From assembly GCA_947172415.1 (NCBI GenBank), contig OX359189.1:890501-954500 (forward strand): a DNA stretch of 64,000 bases, read 5' to 3'. This DNA comes from Chondrosia reniformis (lineage: Eukaryota; Porifera; Demospongiae; Chondrillida; Chondrillidae). The notes below the pieces were generated by a model, which was not told the origin of the DNA, did not search any database, and saw nothing but the letters and a program-made list of their open reading frames with translations. Numbering within the stretch: position 1 is the first letter of the stretch; each line of letters opens with the position of its first letter. Below, in pieces: positions 57,528 to 64,000 of the stretch. A program made the position numbers and the translations under genes.

Positions 57528-60500
57528 TCATCTTGCTTGTGGCTGTTTCAAACAGTGATACTCTTGAGCACCCTCCAAATCATTGTTTTCATAGCAGACA
57601 GTCTCCAAGCGGTCATACAAATTGCAAACTACATGTCTACTATTTTCTCCCTGCGATTTCTTAAACACTTTTACTGCTTCAGTGAAGCAATCAAAGGCTT
57701 GGGAAAGTTGACCTGATTCCAAATTAAGCTCACCCAGCTGCACCAGTGTGTATGCAGATTGAGGGTGTTCTGGACCAAAGCTACTACAGGCTTCCGTTTT
57801 CTCCAAACATTCCTTCGTTGTCTCAAGAGCAAGCCAAAGTTTATTCTCTGTAGTATAGTGTGACTTGAAATACTGCATCATGTAGCATCTACCACGGAAA
57901 TAGAGCACCAAAGAAATTATGGCACTTTCAGGAGTGTCCTCTGAAAAGCTTTTAGTAATATCCTCTGCCTTCCTCAGGCTTTCTAATGCCTCTTCAATAT
58001 CCCCTACATCTATGAGTACCCTGCCCCTAGTCATCCAACAGTAGGCCACCTGAGGGTGGTCCTTGGGATAGAGTTCCAATGCCATCTCTAAGGCTTGTTG
58101 GATGAAATATTGGGCTTTTTTCACATTCATCTGTGGCCCTTCTTCCATCAGCATATCCGTCAAGGTGCGAAGAACAGTGCAGATATTAGGAACCTTAGGT
58201 GTATCCTTCTCACAAACAGTTAACAACTCTGTCAAAATGGCAGCAGATTTTTCCTGTTTTCGAAGGTCTTGGTAAACCTGAGCTAGCAAGAGTAAGGCCT
58301 CTAGACGAAGAGGTTCAAGGTCTTCTGCAAAATCCCCTCCTTCCTTCTTCACCACCTCAAGGCATTTCATACAAGTATCCTCAGCCTTCAGTAGATTTAG
58401 TGTCTCCTTGATGTCCTTGAGTGAGTATCCCAGCTCAATGAGATCCCCACAAAGCATTTCAATATTTTTCTTACATTTTTGGTATATTGGTCTTGATGTT
58501 CTTCGTGGGTCTGAACGCAAAGAATGCATTCCTAATTTCAGGTTTAGATTAAATTCTTCCCTTTCTCCTATAAGCTTAGCCAGGAAATCTTCTGCCCTTG
58601 GATTATCAGAACTTCTTAGGGCTTTTCCCAAAGAACTCTTCAACTGCAGTTTCAGAGATTTATCATCCACTTCTACATCTTCTATAACAGTCAATCCATC
58701 CTGCAGCACCTCAGCTGTGGTGTGCTCATCACCTCTGGTCTGAAGCAGCTCGGTGTAGCTCAACAAAAACTTGACTCTACTTTCTTGAAAGTGCTTTGGA
58801 TACTGCTGGAGAAACACATAGGCTTCATCAAACAGTGGCATCAGGGTGACCTTCTCCTTCAAGCTTGTAGCATAGCTTGTATCAGTCGATGTGCTAGGAG
58901 GTGTTCCTAGAGAGCCACGCACACTCTGTTCAAATGATCTCTGGAGAGCTTCAATAACAGCTTTTAACTGCCTAGGTGGATGTTGAGTTTGGCACATTTT
59001 AGCGGTTCTGTCTCGTAGAATATGGTTCAGAACCTGGTGAATTGTAATGGCCCCTTCACCTTCCTCAGTGATGAGACAGCAGGACTTAAATTTCTTCCAC
59101 TCCACAGTAAACACAGCATTCTCCCCATCTTCATCTTCATCTTCAATTCTCTTTAAAACAAGAAAAAAGTTCTTTATTAAGACCTTTGGAATTCTCTGTG
59201 TTCCACAAGCGCCAATGAGGAAGAACAAATCTTCAAAAGTGACGCAGTCCTCACTTCTTCTCTCTAAAGGACTAGGTCGAATATGCTGTTGCAAGGAATC
59301 TTTTAGCACAGTGCAAAGGGTCTTGTTGTAAGCATTGGCTACATCAGGAGTCTGCACAAATTCACTTTCAATTTCATCTCTATTCTCTAAAGAACTAATA
59401 TGCTCTAAGTACTCCCTCCAGGGATAGTCATTATACTCACGTATGGAGACAAGCTTATCAGCTGCTGCCGCAATTGAGAGAGGAATGTGGGCCAACTTCT
59501 CTGCTGCTCGTGAGAGCTCCTTTGGGTCATCATTTGGGAAGAACTGCTGAAGCAAGGAAAGGCTGTCATATGGATCTAATCCTGGGTCTAGCTGGATCTC
59601 TGTCATGTATTCACTTTTGTGGTTATCGGGAAGACGATCCTGTAGCACCAACAGCATCCTACCACAGCCTAATTCTTCTGTACCAATCTTCTCCCAAATG
59701 GGTCTGAGAAATTCCAGTTCAGACCACGATGAAGCCCCATCTATTACTAGAAACCATTCTTGACCCTTGGCATGCTCTACAGCTGACTTCTCCTTGAGGG
59801 AACGCACAATTTCATCAATCCATATTTTGACCTCACCCCTTTCTCCCAAGTCTTTTATTCTTTTCAATTTCTTCTCTCGTTCAATGTAGGCACTATTTCT
59901 TAGGGTTTTCAGTGCATTCTTCAATGACAGTAGTTGCTCTTGTACTTTGATCAGCATCACCGGAAGGTACAGACCTTGCTTGTGTACTTTCAGCTTCTCT
60001 TCGAACCATCTAACACTGTAGTCTCTACTCAAATGTGTTTTCCCTGAAGCCGGCGGACCAGTGAGACTAACTGCAACCACCTTTTTGGTGCCATGCTTTC
60101 CTCTTAGGCGTTTGAAGCTTTCATCCAATCTAGATAGGTACCTTCTTCTCTCCACCGACTTGTGACTAGCGTACGGGAAGGCCTGGAAACAAAGGTTTTA
60201 AAGATATTACTAACCATCCTAATCTATAAAAATATTTTGTCTTACCGGTAGTGATTGTCGACCTTGAAATACGAATTCAGCATCAACAATCCGGTGACTC
60301 TCTACGTTAGTAACAGTAGAAATGTGTTAAATTAACCAACCAGTATATAGGCAGGCCCGGGCATGCCAAATGAAGGTCTTTTCGCGGCAAATTGAAGTAC
60401 GTTGACTTACCAATATATTCGAGCAGCAGGTCTCTACATTGAACGAATCTTTTGCAGTTACCAAAAAATGTTAGTAAATCCTGTATAGTAGCTCCAGTAT

Positions 60501-60702
60501 TGTCTCCCCAATCCAGGAGGGCTTCTTTGGGCGAGTTGAATGTCTCATTTGGTTCATCGGTACATTTTGGACAAACCTCCGGATCTGCTAGTTGAATCTG
60601 CAGGTCTTCCACATCGTCCTTTGAAATGTGATGAATACAAAGCTCATCCCAGAATGTTTCTGAGATATCTCGCAAAGAAAGGTCGGCATATTCACCAGCC
60701 AT
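57528..60702 (-). CDS. NLR-like receptor: Death-like + NB-ARC-type STAND + TPRs, copy 2
   Basis: Same three-exon plan as copy 1, shifted by exactly 5406 bp: 60411-60702, 60246-60301 and 57528-60182; 1000 residues. Walker A, Walker B Asp and the HIPLSI motif are intact. Relative to copy 1, changes concentrate in the Death exon (about 8 of 97 residues, e.g. WEDQY versus WDELC), in a short stretch after the P-loop domain (AAADKLVSIREYNDYP versus AAAANLVFIRECKDYT) and in one TPR-region patch (QEKSAAI versus QKIFAAL). The frame is open throughout, so it looks functional. Its upstream region carries a 75-bp MITE with a CRE palindrome that copy 1 lacks. Confidence 0.85.
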
Positions 60703-60780
60703 CGTAGAAAAACAGAGAAATCGAGATTTACGGTCAAACTAATATCGTCAGCCATTGTTACGTACCTACGTATGATGTGG

Positions 60781-60855
60781 TAGTCTCGCGTAGCCCAGAC
60801 CGCTATCTCGCCTCCATATTTATATTATGACGTCACACGGACCTACGCGAGACTA
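60781..60855. mobile_element. 75-bp MITE with 9-bp target duplication
   Basis: Terminal inverted repeats TAGTCTCGCGTAG (13 of 13 bp) flanked by the 9-bp direct repeat ATGATGTGG (60772-60780 and 60856-60864). A 9-bp duplication fits Mutator-like elements. It carries TGACGTCA (60828-60835) and lies 78 bp upstream of the start of receptor copy 2. Confidence 0.75.
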
Positions 60856-60864
60856 ATGATGTGG

Positions 60865-61383
60865 TAGGTTATCTAGCGGGTATACGTACTCGTCAGTCTA
60901 GAGACCGGTGTTCTTACTGTGAGGTTGACGAGGCCTACATACAAAGTCATAGACATTGTTAATTACAGACAATGGTAGACATAGACTATATGAATGTCTC
61001 AGAGTCATATATATTAGCTTGGGCAGTGAGGTGAATTTATTTTAATTTTACAATCTTGCTAATAATGCTAAGTGTTCGTCACCACAGAATTCATTCATGC
61101 GCATGGTAATTGTGAATTTATTTTATTTTGCAATCTTGCTAATAACGTGTTCGTCACTAACTATATTACAGAATTCATTCATGCGCATGGTAATTGTTGT
61201 AAATGGTCTGTGCGCTTAGCAAGTTGTGTAACTGTTTACATGATGCTACGCTTCGTCACGAACTGTATTTCCTACTTCTTTGCGGCCCTAATAGACACCT
61301 AGTACCAGGTAGAAGTTATCCTGGATAGATCTGATATCCTAATTATTCGTCGGTCAGTGTTGTGGGTCGTTATACAGAGGAGA
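60865..61383. other. Intergenic with a local direct duplication
   Basis: 60895-61075 matches 55950-56200. An approximately 105-bp unit (GAATTTATTTTA..CAATCTTGCTAATAA..CATGCGCATGGTAATTG) is repeated twice in 61031-61195. No gene is supported. Confidence 0.5.
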
Positions 61384-62357
61384 ATGGTTAAACTCGTTTA
61401 CAGCTTATTGTTGTACGTAATTTTGCAATCTTTCATGAAAACACAAGGATTCTCTACGTAAGTTGATAATTCTGGTTCTAATATAACTCTAGCCATTAAT
61501 CCATATTCATCTAACCACGTGACCTATAGGAAGATGAGGTAAGCGTTGTAGATATCTGATTATCTGATCTACCCGGTACTACAGATAGTAGATGTAATAA
61601 CGGTAGAACCCGGTCAATATATAGTCTAACAAAGTAACTTGTAGTCTTCTGAACCTTTAAATATTATATGCCCGTATTAGCTATATGGTCAATATCTGTA
61701 GCTCCTTGTGTATAGCTATAGCTCGCTAGCAGTATTATGAATGTCTTGAAAAGGTCTTGAAGTAATAAATTTTAGGAAACCAATAAAATTTGACTGGATT
61801 ATAAGTTTATGTACCCTTGTACCTTTTAAATACTATATAACTCCGTGGTGACATTACATAAGATAGTGAGATAGTATAATGTTTTCTACTTAGTTCTTGT
61901 AACTAGTCTCCATGGTTACTAACAATAGGACAACTCATGATCAGTGTTTAGGTTAACATAAGTAGGAATCTTGTTGCTATGGTCACTTGTAGTATACCAG
62001 GAGGAAAGGCTCCAGTTCGTGATGCAACTGAAGAGGTGAAGGAGATTGCACTTGCTGTTAAAGCAGAAGTAGAGGCCAAACATTTGCTGTCAATGAAGCT
62101 GTTAAATATCGTTTGCAGGTGGTAGCTGGAGTCAATTACTACATTAAGGTAACTATGTTACGAATATATCTCTTGTCTTGTCTTGCCTGCAATAATGCTT
62201 AAGAACAGTATCTTAATGACAGTCTCCGCCTTCCTGATCTTCACAGGTGCATGTTGGGGATGGCAAGTACATCCACATCACTGTATGGAGCAAGCTGGAC
62301 CAGACCTTGGAGCTCACTTCTGTTGAGGTGAACAAGACAGCAGATGATGATTTGTAG
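61384..62357 (+). pseudogene. Cystatin-like cysteine protease inhibitor with an apparent frameshift
   Basis: Two in-frame beginnings are possible. One is a short exon 61384-61457 with a hydrophobic signal-like peptide (LVYSLLLYVILQSF) spliced to 61993. The other is a stefin-type Met at 61979 reading straight through (MVTCSIPGGKAP). The next part gives ATEEVKEIALAVKAEVEAK. After 62080 the homologous reading continues one base out of phase: TFAVNEAVKYRLQVVAGVNY, with the papain-binding QVVAG loop, then the last exon 62248-62357 with VHVGDGKYIHITVWSKLDQT. The one-base loss may be a sequencing error or a real inactivation. Family certain; gene state uncertain. Confidence 0.75.
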
Positions 62358-62632
62358 AGGAATTAAGAATCGGATGAGACTAATTTCAGAATTTAAGAAT
62401 TTGTAATACTTAGTTATATTTAGTTTTGTGATTCTTAGATCTGTTTTGTGCAGAATATATTGCTGTTATAAATGTTATCCAGTACACGATTGTGCAAACT
62501 GTTGAATTACTCTTAATTGTTAAAGAAATCAATCCAAAATCAATTGACCATCTCCCCAATTGTAGAGGTAGCCTACATAACTTATGTAGACAAATTTCAA
62601 ATTAAGTTCTTGATCACACAAAACTTATAATT

Positions 62633-62698
62633 CTATAATAGATCCTCGTAAGGGAAGTATGGATGAGCTCTATCAGGATGAACCATCTTCCCTTCAAC
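62633..62698 (-). pseudogene. Stray last exon of an aldo-keto reductase
   Basis: Acceptor-flanked exon reading VEGKMVHPDRAHPYFPYEDLL then stop, the C-terminal loop of an AKR. It lies beside the second PAXBP1-tail copy (62727) and far from the other AKR exon at 56465, on the wrong side to be spliced to it. Confidence 0.65.
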
Positions 62699-62726
62699 CT
62701 GTAAACATGATAGAGTGAAGCAAAAA

Positions 62727-63141
62727 TGTAAGCAGGTACCATTAATAAGAATAAGGAATTTGGGTATGGGTATCTTATTTAAACTGGGGATGGCCACTAG
62801 CCAAAATGGGCTACTTTTAAGGCACCCAAGCAAGGATAAGGAATTTTATCAAAGATACCTTAGACTATTCATCTACTGACCTTTTCAGCATCTAGAGACA
62901 ATTGTAATTTGTTGTGAGTCATTTTGAACTTGAAAGTCTCTAAATGCTCAAAAGTTCAAAGATGAAACATCTAGAGAAAGCTTTCTATTAATATCTCACA
63001 TCAGCTAGTACTCTATAATATATTGTTCACTGCTTAACTTGCCTTGTTCAGGGTTGGTCAGGATGTTAAGAGATTGAACAAGCTGTTGAAAAGAATAGGA
63101 GACGAACAATCCAAAGGAATTGCTACAAACTGACTAAACTT
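62727..63141 (+). pseudogene. Copied 3' end of PAXBP1, second copy
   Basis: Begins at the last exon-8 codons/donor (AAAAATGTAAGCAGG) and runs through the last intron and exon 9 with its stop codon. Its left junction differs from the copy at 56587, so the two duplications broke at different points. Confidence 0.9.
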
Positions 63142-63634
63142 TACCATTATTACACAATTATCACATTCCGCAACGAATCTGCAATCATTAATTCAAATGT
63201 TTGGCAGATGTATAAAGATATATTAATTACACAGATCTCTCAAGGCCTTGTCCTTCATTAGATGTTACAAATTAAAAGACACTCAAAGATTCACCATCCA
63301 AAAGATAATTACATTTATATACGTACTAGGAATATGTACACAGTAATTGCCTCGCATGATGTGACATGTACGTATAAGGCTATACTTCTAAAAGCAGTTG
63401 TCATTTCACCTGTCCAAAGAATCAGCGATCGCCAAGTTTAAAGGAACGCCTTAAGTCCACAATGTCCATGGCTACCATCCAAAAGATAATTTGCATTTAC
63501 ATTATAATAACTAATAATACAGATCAATGCTAACATAAACGAAGGTGTATGCATAAAGAAAATATGAAACTTTTTAAAATTGTATGCCTGCAGTTTAGAA
63601 AGGGGTACTTGTATACACAGAGACATTATTAAGG

Positions 63635-64000
63635 TCATCTTGCTTGTGGCTGTTTCAAACAGTGATATTCTTGAGCACCCTCCAAATCATAGTTTTCATA
63701 GCAGACAGTCTCCAAGCGGTCATACAAGTTGCGAACTACATGTCTACTATTTTCTCCCTGCGATTTCTTAAACACTTTTACTGCTTCAGTGAAGCAATCA
63801 AAGGCTTGGGAAAGTTGACCTGATTCCAAATTAAGCTCACCCAGCTGCACTAGTGTGTCTGCAGATTGAGGGTGTTCTGGACCAAAGCTACTACAGGCTT
63901 CCGTTTTCTCCAAACATTCCTTCGTTGTCTCAAGAGCAAGCCAAAGTTTATTCTCTGTAGTATAGTGTGACTTGAAATACTGCATCATGTAGCATCTACC
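63635..64000 (-). CDS. NLR-like receptor copy 3 (C-terminal TPR part, cut by the window edge)
   Basis: The 122 C-terminal residues are visible and in frame, from YMMQYFKSHYTTENKLWLAL to the stop CLKQPQAR. It differs from copies 1 and 2 at a few positions only (e.g. SADTL for SAYTL, NYDLEG for NNDLEG). The rest lies beyond the window. Confidence 0.85.
   Translation of the reverse strand, partial: GRCYMMQYFKSHYTTENKLWLALETTKECLEKTEACSSFGPEHPQSADTLVQLGELNLESGQLSQAFDCFTEAVKVFKKSQGENSRHVVRNLYDRLETVCYENYDLEGAQEYHCLKQPQAR

Noticed and set aside
61072..61302. 76-codon plus-strand frame
   Set aside because: Runs over a local 105-bp duplication and matches no family; duplicate region upstream of the receptor gene.

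Overview
The window looks like nuclear DNA of a compact early-branching animal, most likely a demosponge of the Amphimedon type. The reasons are AT-rich DNA, short GT-AG introns (often about 50-150 bp), head-to-head gene pairs 60-300 bp apart, clearly animal orthologues, and an immune-type Death/NB-ARC/TPR family. The species is an inference from this style; no marker gene proves it.

Layout, left to right. PIH1D1 (minus, R2TP cofactor). A GC-rich, ORF-poor block at 2541-3197 that looks like a structured, possibly Pol III-made RNA. A 14-kb cation-independent mannose-6-phosphate receptor gene (minus, about 15 MRH repeats, signal peptide, TM and a DxxLL tail). An 11-beta-HSD-like short-chain dehydrogenase (plus). 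A VDAC porin (minus) head to head with the RS-domain protein PNISR (plus). The mitochondrial ABC transporter ABCB7 (minus) head to head with NUS1 (plus). Two tandem intronless genes for an unrecognised helical membrane protein (35.0-38.1 kb), each with a perfect palindromic NF-kappaB-type site about 80-95 bp upstream. MCMDC2 (minus) head to head with an MTRES1-like S4 protein (plus). HDAC8 (minus) head to head with PAXBP1/GCFC1 (plus).

From 51.3 kb to the end, a segmental duplication carries two complete and one window-truncated copy of a 1000-residue Death-like/NB-ARC-like STAND/TPR receptor. The later copies also carry the last exon of PAXBP1, and the junctions hold stray exons of an aldo-keto reductase. 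A cystatin-like gene with an apparent one-base frameshift lies between copies 2 and 3.

Most single-copy genes are housekeeping genes with no shared pathway: lysosomal sorting, mitochondria, splicing, dolichol synthesis, chromatin and meiosis. The accessory content with a possible common theme is the kappaB-linked helical membrane pair plus the NLR-like array, which could be an innate-immunity neighbourhood. That link is inference. Introns and intergenic DNA are rich in minisatellites, a dispersed ~230-bp repeat, a Tigger/pogo MITE, a 75-bp MITE with 9-bp target duplications and a tRNA-derived SINE. Exon boundaries are from reading splice sites and homology by eye; where I am unsure the entry says so.
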